From assembly GCA_028583405.1 (NCBI GenBank), contig CM053261.1:9925459-9989458 (forward strand): a stretch of 64,000 nucleotides of DNA, given 5' to 3'. The first letter of the stretch is position 1; each line of letters opens with the position of its first letter. The notes below the pieces were generated by a model. It was not told the DNA's origin. It ran no database searches and saw only the letters and a list, made by a program, of their open reading frames with translations. The DNA is from Pogonophryne albipinna (Eukaryota; Chordata; Actinopteri; Perciformes; Artedidraconidae). Made by a program: the position numbers and the translations under genes. Shown piece after piece: positions 28,261 to 41,100 of this stretch.

Positions 28261-29094
28261 TAAGTGGGATTTCTCCATAGGATTTTGGCAAATAGCTTGA
28301 AATAAGGTCTGTGGAAAACGAACCTGTTTGATAAATGCACGTTTTGTTCGGCCGGATAATATCCACATGTCTACCCTACTTTTATAATTTTCTAATCATA
28401 AATCTAATCGCCAGAAGCAAAATGCTAATGTTATGCTATAAACGAACTACAGCCGACTACAGCAGGGTCGCACGACTTCAACGTCACGCCAACTTAAGAT
28501 CTATATTCAAACATACAGATTCAAAATTGTACAAGTTGAAGCGGGGTTTTTTTTTGCAAGAGCGCAGGTACTTGCTTTCAAGCAGAACAGGGCAAACAAA
28601 CTTAGCCGGAGTGTTTACGAGTTTGGCGTAATGACGTACAACGTCCTCGACAACTTCTGTAGTCCTATTCAAACACTTGTTAACAACCATCGTTTTTCAG
28701 ACACGTAAACCCTTCAAAAATCACCAGTGGGGTCACTGCTGATGTATTTAATGTCATAGAACAAAACGTGATCCGTCTCTTAAATTTGTGTCAACAGACC
28801 TTATTTCGAGCTATTTTCCAAAATGCTATGGAGAAATCCCATTGACTCTGAGACAAGGGAACCGGTACTGGTAAAATGCTAACTCACTTCCGGGTTTTAG
28901 GACTCGTCACTGCACCACTCTATAGTCATGCATTCTGTACATAAAGTTGAGTGGTACTGTAATTTAAATCTGGGTTCACAGGCTCCTTCAACAAGTAAGA
29001 TAAAAATATGTAGGCCTATGTAAAATATAAACAAAATAATGAAGTACAACAAAAGTATATATTTTTATAAACTGCATTATACACACAGGTGGGG

Positions 29095-29486
29095 TTAAAG
29101 GTAGGGTAGGTAAGAATGGAGAAACCAGCTCGAGTAAGCTAGAATTTGAAAGTACACAACCGAAAAAAATCTGCCCTTTCCTTCAGACTTCCTTACAAAG
29201 CCCCTCCTCCAACACACACGAACGCGCACATGACCAATGAGGGCACGAGATAAGTTTGTGCACGAGATGGAAGGCTGACAGGCAGGTAGGCCATCCAGTT
29301 ATCTGTCGCGGGCCGAGGCAGATGATTGGACTTGCTTTTTACAGCGCCACGGCTTCCACAGATGAAATATTTGTATATATTTATTGTCAAAGCATTTAAT
29401 TTATTCATTGCTATCGGGATGTTAAGAGCATTCCATGGAATATAACAAAAAGTGTTTCTGAAGTGAATTACCTACCCTACCTTTAA
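29095..29486. mobile_element. TTAA-flanked MITE (piggyBac- or Kolobok-type target)
   Basis: Starts TTAAAGGTAGGGTAGGTAA and ends TTACCTACCCTACCTTTAA, perfect inverted repeats of 19 bp including TTAA on both sides. Duplication of TTAA is used by piggyBac and Kolobok elements; the AGG tip fits Kolobok better. It is 384 bp without the target and non-coding. Confidence 0.85.
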
Positions 29487-31680
29487 ACTGGGAGTAAAAC
29501 AGCTAGAGCATGTTGGCATGCTAACACGATTTCCAATAAGTACAGCTGGTAATGTTATTACTTGTAGGTATTTTGGTCATAAACTTAAGTATTAGATAAA
29601 AGTATTTTGCTAGAAGAAAAGGGATGGGTAGAAAAACATTTCCAGATATTCATCTCAAAGTATTATGTCAAATAAAATCACACAGACATGTTGAGTTACC
29701 GTCCAATTGTAATTTATTCCACAGAACAGACAATGGTAGAGAGAGTCCGGCCCGATCTGCCTGAACATATGAACTATGAGACATCAGCACCTACTGTATC
29801 CTCTGTCTGAAAACAACATACTGGTGTTCTTAACCAAGGACACAGAGCTTTTAACAGTGGTTGTTAATGTCATTTATGAAAGGATAACACTTACCAATCA
29901 TGTAAAAATTGTTTATGGCCATTTGTATACAGTTGCTAACAGAATACAGAGAAATACTGGTAATATTGTCATTTAGAGCCCCCTGTTTAGCATCTATAGG
30001 CAGTACAATAACACTGGACAGAATATAAAACTATAATGTTTGGTAGTGTGATGATCATAAACAAACATTGATAAAAAGTAAATTTAACCTGACATAACAC
30101 AAAAGTTGTAATCATACATGAGTAAATCCTTACACGGTGTCATAAAGCATTTACTCTAGTAAGTATGCAATAACTGTTTACAATCCAATTCTGAACTGTG
30201 TACATACTGCTTATAAATGCTAAATAACAGGGTTAAAATAAAATGAAATACTTTAACATTTGTCAATCTAACATTTTAAACACTGCAAATATCCAAAATA
30301 TATCTGAATGATTGCCACCATATATTTATGTCACAGACCTAGAGTTCTGTTGTGTATCACTATTTAATTCAGTTGATTATTTAAAATGTATAACAACCCC
30401 AGTGTTGGGATTTATAAATAATTGAGAATAATACCGAATATTGGTACAACGTAACAATAAGGCACCCGGCCGTTACATAGGATTTACAAGTTGTGAGTAA
30501 TTGCTTTATTAATGGGTGATTAATAAAGATCATATAGGGTGCTTTATTATAAAGTGGTACCACAAAACGTTTAGTAATGAATAAAACTAGTTCTGGACTG
30601 TGTGTTTCAAAACTAAGCTGAATATGGTTCTTTAAGCGTTTTATCCAAATGTGGCAATAATTGCAATAATCTCAAATATATTCAGGATAATGGTTTGATA
30701 TATATTTCATTAGACAGTGAGGACATTGAGGACAACATAACTGGTTTATTATTGTTAAGCATGAAGGTTAAGTAGTTCCAATCTGACTGGATGACATGCA
30801 ACAGCTTGTTAAATAGAGCTGCTTCGTTTACGGGATTTTTCACTTCTTCATGCACCCACTGCTGACTGAAAAAACAGTCCCCAGTTATATCTCAAAGGTC
30901 TTGTAAAATACTCCAGTTTGAAAAATAGGTACAGTAAGTCCTATAAAACGTTCAGTGGTTGCCTGTTGTAAAGAGAGACAGCAGAGGTCAACAGTAGCTC
31001 AGATACAAATAGTCTTCATGAGACGTGAAACAACTGCAGGTGTGTGTCTATGATTTCAGACTGTGGATTGCCTGTAGCTTGTATTGTGGTATATTGTGCC
31101 CCTGCTGTGATAGCGGTTTTGCCTGGCTGTGATTGGAACAATAATATTGCACTGGTAAAAACAAAAAAAAACTTTGTGTTGGTCCTTAGCCTTAATGACC
31201 GCCAAAGTGACAAATAAAATGCTACATATTTTCAAATATATTTCACCTGAAATTTCCAGAGTAACATTACTGTATGATCTTTAGGTAAATAAATAACTCT
31301 CAACCATATAAGTCCTACATATACATCTTTACAGTATGTACACTGACACATCCATGGCTTCTGAACAGCCTCAGAATAAAACGGGCGGACATTCAACAGC
31401 AGCCAATCGGCTAAATGGGGTAACGATGTGTCTGTAGCCAAAAAACTGCTACCAACAGCACTAAAAATATCTGTGACATCTCGCTAAAATCCTTACTGTC
31501 CACGATTACAGCAGCATGGTCACCTTTTTCTCTCAATTCAAAGCTAAAAATACATCTTCAGCTTTCCATTAAAGCCACTTTTTTCATCCTCAGACATGGA
31601 CGACATTAGATTAAGAAGGTGTAGTCACCAAAAATCATGATAATCCAGTCAAGTAGTACAGTAAGTAATGCTCTCAGTAC
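29487..31680. other. AT-rich non-coding segment, possibly distal 3' UTR of pitpnm2
   Basis: No ORF or repeat ends were recognised over 2.2 kb. On the minus strand an AATAAA lies at 29713-29718, so a long pitpnm2 3' UTR reaching to about 29.7 kb is possible. This is inference; the stop codon is 5.5 kb away and nearer signals cannot be excluded. Confidence 0.3.
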
Positions 31681-31715
31681 ACTTTTCCCCTTCTTACGGA
31701 AAGAAGGGGAAAAGT
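31681..31715. repeat. perfect 15-bp stem-loop
   Basis: ACTTTTCCCCTTCTT and its exact reverse complement are separated by ACGGA. Either strand would form a 15-bp stem with a 5-nt loop. It ends beside the target duplication of the hAT at 31722 but lies outside it. Confidence 0.9.
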
Positions 31716-31721
31716 CTAAAT

Positions 31722-32123
31722 CAGGGGTTTTCAAACTCTGGGGCGCCTCCCCAGGTCAATTATTGAAGGAAGGTGAGGCAAGTGCTCTTAAACCAAATTA
31801 TTGTAGTTTCTGATTTGGCAATTCACCAACACTGTTGCATGCAGCTGATGGAGGACATAAAGGTAATTTAAAACAGTTGGCACCTTATTGCCACAAATTC
31901 TGCCATAATTTGATGTCCTTCGAAATTGTGAACAAACATATGTTGTTGTTGGTTTGTTTTTTATTGGGCCCCATACTTCCTTTTTTACATCTCGCAAATC
32001 ATTATGGGAAACCTAGCTCCAAAACATGATTATTTTCCAAATAGATGTAAGACAAAGGTTAATATTGTTATGAGAGTAGGAGGACGGTGTGTTGGGGGGA
32101 GCCACAGTGTCAGAAAACCCCTG
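31722..32123. mobile_element. 402-bp non-autonomous hAT with exact target duplication GTCTAAAT
   Basis: Ends are CAGGGGTTTTCAAACTCTGG and, inverted, CAGGGGTTTTCTGACACTGT. GTCTAAAT is found at 31714-31721 and 32124-32131. It has no coding capacity. The tip resembles that of 16734-17123, a related family. Confidence 0.9.
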
Positions 32124-32131
32124 GTCTAAAT

Positions 32132-34761
32132 ACTTATCCTCTCAAACTGTTTAATGTTTGGCACATATACTTACATTATTTTCATTTTCTGACAAAATAT
32201 ACAGACGTGTGCGTACCTGCACATACAGTATACCCTGAAATGAACAAAGTGTCATGCACTACAGAGTTGTCCAAATGTAGCAACATGAGATGGTAACTAC
32301 AGTATATTCCCACCGTTAACTAGTGCAAAAAAACAACAATGAGGTTACACAGTTGATTAACTACAGTATTTAGAGAATGATTTTGGCTTTTGTGTCGGGT
32401 TGAAGACATTGCTGATCACACAGAGAGTGGAAACAGACACTCTTGTGTGGAGTGGAAGCTGGGCATAAAACATCAGCATAGTAAAATGACGTGAACAAGA
32501 GGTACAACTGTTCCACGCATCAAAAAGCTTTCATGGGTTTAAAGGAGGGCTTCACAGTTTCTCAAGTCTGTCTGAAAACAAAAGTTGGGTTCCCATATGA
32601 AAATTCTAAATGGCTGATTGAAGGATCCTTTTTCAATGTGCTTCCAGTATGGAGGACAAAATACACAGTCCCTTCTGGGCAAAAATGCACGACAATGTTT
32701 AGTGAGGGTTTAACATAAGCAAAAATGCAAGTTAATATCTTCCAAATGTGTCTAGCTAGTAGGAAAGATTTTTATTTTCGATTTAAACGTAACAAAAAGC
32801 GTATACCAAAATGTAAAGACCCAACGCCCAAGACTTCACCACGAGAGGAACTCTTCGCTAGTCACAACTCTTCTCAATATTTAAAGAATTTAAAGGGATG
32901 TAGAATTTTCAAAACATGGTTTGAATTATTAATCATAAGTGATTTTGATCTATGTGTTACAGTAAATGTGATTGAAACCACTCCAACGCCTGAATGCCCA
33001 CTTTGAGTACCTACCATAGATAATTATATCATTTAAAATCACTCAACAAAACCTGGAATTTGTCCAAAATGTTGTTTTGCTCAAATGTCATACTTAAAAA
33101 GTCAATAAATATTCACTTGATACGGACTTTGTTCATACTTCAATATACTTTTAACACATCCTGGCATAGATCGAAGGCTTTCTCTAATGGGATTTCCCCC
33201 CATCCCTTAAAAAGGAAGAGCAATACAAATCTTTAAATGACCGCTATGAACAGGAGCAATGATTAAAGCCCCCAACTATTGTTTTGAATCAGACTTTGAA
33301 AAAGTGTGAACTTTTCCTTAGAGGAGCGAGGATGGCATCAGCACTGGAAACTATTTTGTGCACAACGTTTGCATTTTGGACTGGAGATGTGAGGACGCTT
33401 CTTCTACGTCCCCTTTGTATGAAAATATACAGTTCAGTAGACGGAAGCAGCAACATGATGCTCTCATGAGGGCAGCGGTGATTTCGATGCAGTCTTTTCA
33501 ACATTCATGCTGAATCACTTCCGGCCCTATTCTTCAGTCAGTTTGGTAAAAATACTGTCAGGTTAACAGGTCTCTGTGAGTGAAAGCTACGTGGAAACAC
33601 TGCCTCCATCCCTCCAAGAGTCACGCCTGAAATGAATCAGGCTCCTCAGCAGAAACACCATGTCCATCCTCCATCCATCCAAAAGAGCAGGAAGCCGGGG
33701 AACAACACACAAGTGTCTCCCAGCAGCAGCACATGTGGGGAACAGAACGCCACCAACAGGCGGGTCAGAGGTATTGCAAGCCGATGAATATATAAAGGGA
33801 TTGTTGCTGTTGACTGTACAGAGTCTCTGTTGTTGCTTTAATGCTGCATGCCCTGTTTGTCTGCTCTCTATTCTATCTGTGGAGCAAGTGTGTTGTTGGA
33901 TATTAAGGCCTTGGATGGCCCAGAGGCCACACTGAAAGGGAAAATACTACCGAGTCTCCCACACACACATAAACACACAGGGGAATGCAACTAGCATTAT
34001 GTATTGTGTGGAGATACAAAGTACTTTCACCTCGGATACTGTATATTTGAAATCCAGCCCTCAGGTGTTTAAAGGATCAGTTCACCTAAACTACCAAAGA
34101 AAACATTATTTCTCACTTCTCTATGATAGTATATATTCACGCAGACAGTCATGGTTTAATAGTTTCTGTCTCTCCACCTCACTGCAATTGTGGTCCTTGC
34201 AGCATTGGAAACTAGCATTTAAATAAGACTATGATTCTGCAGCCATGCTAGGTGCTAAGGAGGCTGCACATGAGCTAAATGCACGGTTCCCAGATGTTCT
34301 TGAACATTAAGTTCAAGGACTTGTTTCGATCCCAATTGCTTAAAATATAAGGACCCAACACGGCACAGTTTGAGTCACAGATAAAGATGAATCATCATCT
34401 AATTTTCTTGAATCAGTGAGGCAACAGCGGGAGACACAAATGCAGACAGAAGCGTGTGAACGATTCAAATTGAACCCAAAAGTACATGCATGGTAGAGAA
34501 AAGTGAGAAACTATTTCCTTTATGTAATTAGGATGAGCTGACTGTATTCTGTACTGATTGCCAGTCATTCCTGGGTAGAGGGATGTGATTGAAACATGTT
34601 GTTGCTCAGCTGACATTGGGACAGAAACAGTAGTGAAAGTCATCAACTCTTTGTCATGGCTGCCAGTCAACTTGGCCTCAAACCCGTGCTCGATTGTTTG
34701 AAGATGAATCTGGCTCTGCAGTTTGTCCTGAGCTCATGAGAGTGTGAATGCTTGGACGTGT

Positions 34762-34814
<53 letters not shown>

Positions 34815-35177
34815 GAGGTGGGGTCCCGTTATACGAGATTAGTTTAAGGCTTACAATATTTCATTTAATCCTTCCTTGTCACCGTTTTCTATAGTTTATA
34901 ATGTATCCTATAAAAGTATTACTGTAAAAGAGTCATGCTACAGAATTGTCTTTTGTTCGCTGGATCCCATTTGGCCTGATTAGTCCTCTCCTCCTGGACA
35001 GATCCTTCTCTATTACTGATGATCAAGTGTTGTCATGCTATAACCACCTATTCCTTTATTTCCTAAAATTCAAACCCTCCTTCCACCTTTTCTTCTTCCA
35101 CTTTTCTCTCTGGGACCAATCCAGAGATCATGTTGACTCAGGCAGCGTCCTCTACCACCACAGCTCCAATCTGAACC
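32132..35177. other. non-coding segment downstream of the pitpnm2 stop codon
   Basis: Three kilobases without recognisable gene or transposon apart from a (GT)n run at 34764-34807. The part adjoining 35177 is certainly 3' UTR of pitpnm2 to some distance; its length is unknown. Confidence 0.4.
34764..34807. repeat. (GT)n microsatellite
   Basis: About 22 uninterrupted GT units, ending in TATATATGG. Confidence 0.95.
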
Positions 35178-38100
35178 TTATTTAGGGCCGAGTAACCCTC
35201 CACTGCCCTCCTTGCCGCTCCCGGTGCGACCCCAGCACCCTGCAGCAATACTCATACTCCTCTGGGTCGCTGGCCCGGTCGCTCGCTCCCGCTCCATCTC
35301 ACACTGGCTGAGGGTTCGCTCCGTCCGCCCCGTCGGGTTGGGAGAGGCCGACCCCGCCCCCGCAGACTTTGTGGAGATGGTGCGGAAGATGTGATTGCGC
35401 TTGCGAAGGAAGTCTCCTCCGGCTGCCCCCAGCCCAAAGCTGCCCTTGCGGAGGACCATGCGGGTGCTGGCCGACTTGGCCGGGCGGGACCTCTGGTTGT
35501 ACTCCAGCTGGGACAGGTGGGAAGCGTAGCCATCTGGAATGAACTGGAAGAGAAGTAAAGTAAATCAGATACATGTATTGACAACCAAAATCCAAACAGT
35601 GCGTGATATTAAACACACACAAGTTAAAAGAAATTGGAGAGCAGAGACTTCTACCAAGGCTAAATGTACTACATCGCATTGATTACAGAAATACAAAGTA
35701 ATTTGTGTATCTGCCCTGTGATGATGAAAGAAACATCCCCTCCATTGTGCAAGGAATACAAATTAAAACTTGAAAACAGTAGAATGATGCCACTTTTTTC
35801 ATTTACTCAAGTAAAATTGAGAGGCACTTGTCATTCATTTGATTTATGCTACTTACAGTACTACATCTACTCAACTCAAATATACTTGACAGCTAAAATA
35901 ACTAAATAGTTAAAGAATTATAAGTGCTTTTAGACAGTTTTACTGGTAATTTATTTAACCAACACATTTTAATTCTTCTTCTTTTAACAGTGTTGTTATT
36001 ATTAGAGTTTTAAAAGTAGGTGAGACCAACAAAGCACACTGTTAAAATGATTATGATGAATGTACTTGTATACTCGTGGCAATCGTTAAACTACTTCTGT
36101 GTTTACACTGTTTGTTAACCGTAGATTTTCTGCCTTTGCTATCAGGATTTACTCCGTACCTGACACTGCTGCAGCATCTTCTTGGTGGGCCTTCCCACAA
36201 TGTAGATATGTGAGGAAGGCAGGCCAAGAGACGAGTACACTGAGATGTCCTTGGTGGAGCCGTAGGCAGCAAAGATCCTCATATTGGCCTAATCAAAGAG
36301 GGAGGTCAGCTTTTGGAAAATTCAAGGATTTTAACAGAACACATTCCCTAAAGTCAAAGGGACCTGCCTTACCTCGCTGATGAGACATTTTAGGAAGTTG
36401 GCCTTGTGCCGGAGCGGGTCGTGCACCAGCCCGTCGCAGAAGGAGACAATGCCGTGAGGGAAGTTATGCTGAGAGAGCCAGGCCACCACGCGCTGCTTCT
36501 GCATGTCCGGACGACCCGTTACATATACTATCAAGTAGCCCAAGTCCTGCCAGTATCTGCAAAAAACAAATACATTTAAAGGAGCACAGCATTAATTCAG
36601 GAAAAGAGTTCGGGATCACCTTTAGTAGTAGTAGTAGTAGAACCTTTATTTATCCAGGAAAATCAATTAAGAACAAATTCTTATTTACAATGATGACCTG
36701 ACAGGAGGCAAAGGCTTCCTGAGGGGATGGGGTTTGGGAGGAAAAAAAATAAAAAGACAGACTCCGGGCACTACAGAACCCAGGAGACAACACAAACACA
36801 TAGAGCAAAGATGACAGGCATAGCAGTTAAACATATAAAACTCTAAAACAATATTGCTGTGGTTCAATCAGTCATTAAAATCAGCATCAGGCAAAACAGC
36901 TACATGTGTGTACCAGGGTGTCAATAATAGTGACATTGAAGGTGCGGGGGGAGACAAAGGTTTTCATTTTCAACGTTTTTTGAATGACATTCCAGCTATC
37001 TGCTGCTGCAAACTGAAAGGCGGAGCGGCCAAAGGATGTATGGGCTTTGGGGATCTTTAGCAGGATGCTTGTAGCTGACCGGGTGTTGTGCGTCGGGGGT
37101 GGGCGGAGTTGCAGTAATTGTGTGAGGTAGAAGGGGGTGAGGCCTAGGAGTGTTTTGTAAACAAACATCAGCCAGATGTTGCGTCTGGTCTCAAGAGAGG
37201 GCCAGTTAGCCAGAGAGTACAGGTCACAGTGGTGTGTCCTGTAGGGGGCATTGGTGGCGAAGCGGATGGCGGAGTGATACAGAACGTCTAAATGATCGAG
37301 AGCTCCTTTAAACGCCGAGCGGTAGATGGTATCGCCGTAGTCGAACAGAGGAAGGACAGTCATCTGGACCAGAGAGAGTTTAGCAGATGAAGTGAATGAG
37401 GAGCGATTCCTATATAGAAAGCTGAGTCTAGCTTTAACCTTGGTCTGAATTTTGGAGAGATGTTCTGAGAATGACAGATTACTGTCAATCCAAAATCCAA
37501 GGTATTTATAAGATTGAACTATTTTAACGGAGGGACATATCTGGCATTAGCAGCCAAATGCTCCATTATGGACTTACTTTATTTAAATTATTAATAATAA
37601 TAATAATACATTTTATTTATTTGAATACAAATTAATTTAAATACATTTAAAAACATTACATTTATTTTATTCTCTTCTACTTTTTTTTTTAAAGATTTTT
37701 TGTAAAACGGCAGTTTCTTTTTATTTCATGTGGCATCTGCCAGATATTTGGCAAGAAACTGATATAAAAACTAAACTATATGTATTGTCAAATATATTGC
37801 CATATAGTGCAATATTTAAGTAATATGTGCCTCTGCATTTACTCCGAAACAAAAACAAACATAACTAAGTAGCTTAGTTTGAGTGGGCTACAGCTTTTTA
37901 CAGTTGATGTATAATAAATCCACCCTGATAACCTTTGTGTATATATTACTATAAAATAAACGGTTATGATGATCCTTACCTCACCACATCCACAGCTCCA
38001 GCTCGGACTTTTGGATCGCTGCCCATTATAGACACGCTGGCAGCGAATGAGCCGTCAATACTGAAAACAACAAACTCTGTTCCTCGTGGTACCACAGAAA

Positions 38101-41100
38101 TATAGCTGTCTGCAACTGTGTGGTCTCCCCTGAGAGAGAAAGATGGAAGATATTTTAAAAGGGAGGAGATGTACAAGGAATTTTGTTTTCAATTGAAATA
38201 CCAATGACTCAGCACACCTTACGACCATCTTGACAGGATAAACCCCGATACCCAGCTTCTTGCCCTCAGGGATCACATAAGAGACGCGTCCGCTGCTGTT
38301 GGTGAGCTCCGTGTTGAAGTACACCCACTCTCCAGAGGGAGGCTGGGTCATGATGTGGATGTCAATCTGCAGGAAACAACACAAATATATTTACAACACT
38401 GTGTGTGACCCTTAATAACACTGAGAGTTTGTTTGTCTTTCATCAGTACCTTCTCTCCAGTGAGGGTGACCATGTCCAGGGGGCCGTACATAAAACGTCC
38501 CATCACCATCTGGGCTCCGTCCTCCACGAACACGGCGTCGTTCACTCGGTGGTTTGCTGTCACGTTCTGACATAGAAGAGCACAAAACAGGAATCAGAAA
38601 TACTGTCCAACTCATTTTATTTGGTGTTTACTGTAACTAAAGATGTCATATTTTTGTGATAAAAGGGTTAATTAAGATCAGCAATTAAGGTTTCTCACCT
38701 TAACTCTTGTTAAATGGGGCTGTACTATGCTAATAATCAAGTAAAGTCCTACTATACGTATGTCAATATTGCAATTCAGCATTCACATGAATGTCCTGTT
38801 TGCATTGTATTAAGCTGATGCAGCAGCTTGTCTCTTAATAAATCAAATAATTGATAAAAATGTAACGGTGTTTAAGGTGGAGTCTGACTAAACCAGAATA
38901 AGTTATAAAATACAATATTACTATCACATGTCAAATGTTTTTCTAGGAAATGCACTTAAAGAGGAAGAGAGATCTTACCCGAATTTTAACATGAGTCCTC
39001 TTGCGGAGCCACTTCTCCCGAGGTTTGGATGGAGTGAATTCAGACACTTCTTTACCATCCAGCTCCAAAATACTGGAGTTCTCATGTCTCATCACCTGGG
39101 GGAGATGATACATTTTTGTTATAAAAAGCCAGCAAAGAACATTTTAAGTATAACCTTGTTTCATAACCTGTAGTAAATATTTTGATTTACAGTCATCCTG
39201 ATCTTCATAAAGAAGAAGCCATAAAGAAGCCATTTTTTTATTTAAGTTTTTGAAATAATTTGGTGCTTAAGCCGGCACTTTTTTCTGCTTGCTTAGCAAC
39301 TTCATCTGAATATTCTGGTTCATCACTGCAATGAATAAATACATAATCTTTAAAATTGATGTAGTATCAAGTACACTTTGCTTCATTTCACTTAAGAAGA
39401 TTTATGGTTTTGTCCTTTTCACTCCACTCTAGATTTTAGCATCAGCTTAATTTTCAGTTTGAAGACAAGGATGGGAGAACTGTGACACTTAAAATCTATT
39501 AAGAAACCATAACGATAAGTAGAAAAAAGGTTCAGGATATCAAAAATGATTACGCTTCACATAGGGGAACAAGAGGACTTTAACCAAATGTCATCGCATT
39601 GAATATTTATCAAGAGATTTCACTATAAAGCAAAAGTGTCAACCTGCTGATGCTTTTACACCAAACACCAGTTTCCTCCTCTGGAAACAATTCATATCTT
39701 TATTCAATTTCATTTCAAACCATGCAAAAGTTGTTGATTGTTGTTGACCTTTGACTTTAACTACATTTACAGATAAAATGACATAAATTCTGATTAACAG
39801 AGAGAGGGAACAAACCTGTCTGAGTAAGAAGGAGACGACGTCTGTGGACTCCCAGTAGGAGGCGTGGAAGAGATGAGGCAGAGCGACCGTGGGGAACGCA
39901 GTCAGAGCGTCAGGGCAGTACAGAGCGTAGTCCATCCTCTTACTGCCCCACCAGCGAGAAGCAACTAGAGCAGGAAAGAATAACAGAGGGAGGTTAGTAA
40001 TCTGTGCCTCCAGTTTCTCATCTCTGTTAGGGTTTTTTCCAACGCAGATCTACAGCCTACATTCATTCAGAGGTAAGTTCTTTAGGGTTATCATAAACTG
40101 GAAAAAGTTAAAACAGTGTTAAAAGGGAAAGTTGATCATTGTATATCAATTACTTTATATGGGAGTGTATTGAATAGCAAGGTTTTAGGAAAAGTGCATG
40201 TGTTTTGTATGTGAGAGTTGACTGGATAAAAAAGGCTTGGATTATACTGCACAAGTTGTGTGGGGGTTTAAAACAAATATTTTGATATAGTTTTGCTGTT
40301 GTTCATTGTGGCCCCCTTTTACTTCAATTCATCAAGACTTTTCTCAGTTTTCAACAAAATGGAGGCATGCAAGAAAAGTGCAGGCATGTTTTCCTTACAA
40401 ATTCAAAGTAAGTAATTGATATACAAATCTCAATTTTGTGGGTGAAGTATTCCTTTAGGGAACCAAAACTAAAATCCAAACAGTTCATAAAAATGCCGAG
40501 TGAAGGGTTGTGAAAAGGTTTGGAAATGCACACTTGCAGGGAAAAAACAGCTCAGACTTTGTGAGAATCTGGTCAGTTAATTTCTGGTGGTCTTGCAAAA
40601 GAAAAACACGGAGGTGATTCTCATAAACCTGAGCGTAAGAGGAGATTGCAGGATTTGTTTTTGGAATCAGGAGTACTGAGAAGGACTATCCCAGAGAGGA
40701 AGATATCAGAGGAGAAGGGAAAGTGCACAGGGAACAAGGATGGAGTCTAGCATCCTTCCTTCTTGTCCTCTCACTACAGCTCCCAGGGTACCTTTCCCAA
40801 TGTTCTTCAGCAACCCGGGAGACGGGGGGGCCGAGCTGATGTCTGCGATGTCAGACGCGACATCGTTGAAGTCAAAGCTAACCTCCGAGCTCTGCTCAGA
40901 CTCCACACCGTTGGGTTTTGGGAGCATCTGACGGCTTTTCCTTTGAGACCGCATGGATGCTCTTCGAGAGGCAAACTTATTGTAGGGGAGCACCAGCTGG
41001 GACAGCAGGCTGGGCTTTTTTTCAGTTTTGTGGGCTGAGCGGGCGTTAGGAAGGAGGAAACGAGAACATGTAAACTGTCAGCTCGTAGGCCAAAACTTGG

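Larger units (their letters stand above)
27325..28916. mobile_element. GGTGCAGTGAC-family element, with two further elements inside
   Basis: Ends are GGTGCAGTGACGAGTCCTAA and its exact inverse at 28897-28916; the inverted repeat continues through CCCGGAAGTGAGTTA and ACCGGTTCCCT for about 60 bp with small gaps. The interior matches 10666-10913 and 62400 onwards. An 864-bp element is inserted at 27397. Without it about 730 bp remain, too short for a transposase. The flanks TATAGAAT and ACTCTATA are nearly inverse to each other, not direct repeats, so the outermost boundary is unsettled. Confidence 0.8.

Noticed and set aside
32725..33006. Short ORF of 93 codons and similar ones between 29.5 and 35 kb
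   Set aside because: No motif, no splice or start context and composition like the non-coding surroundings.
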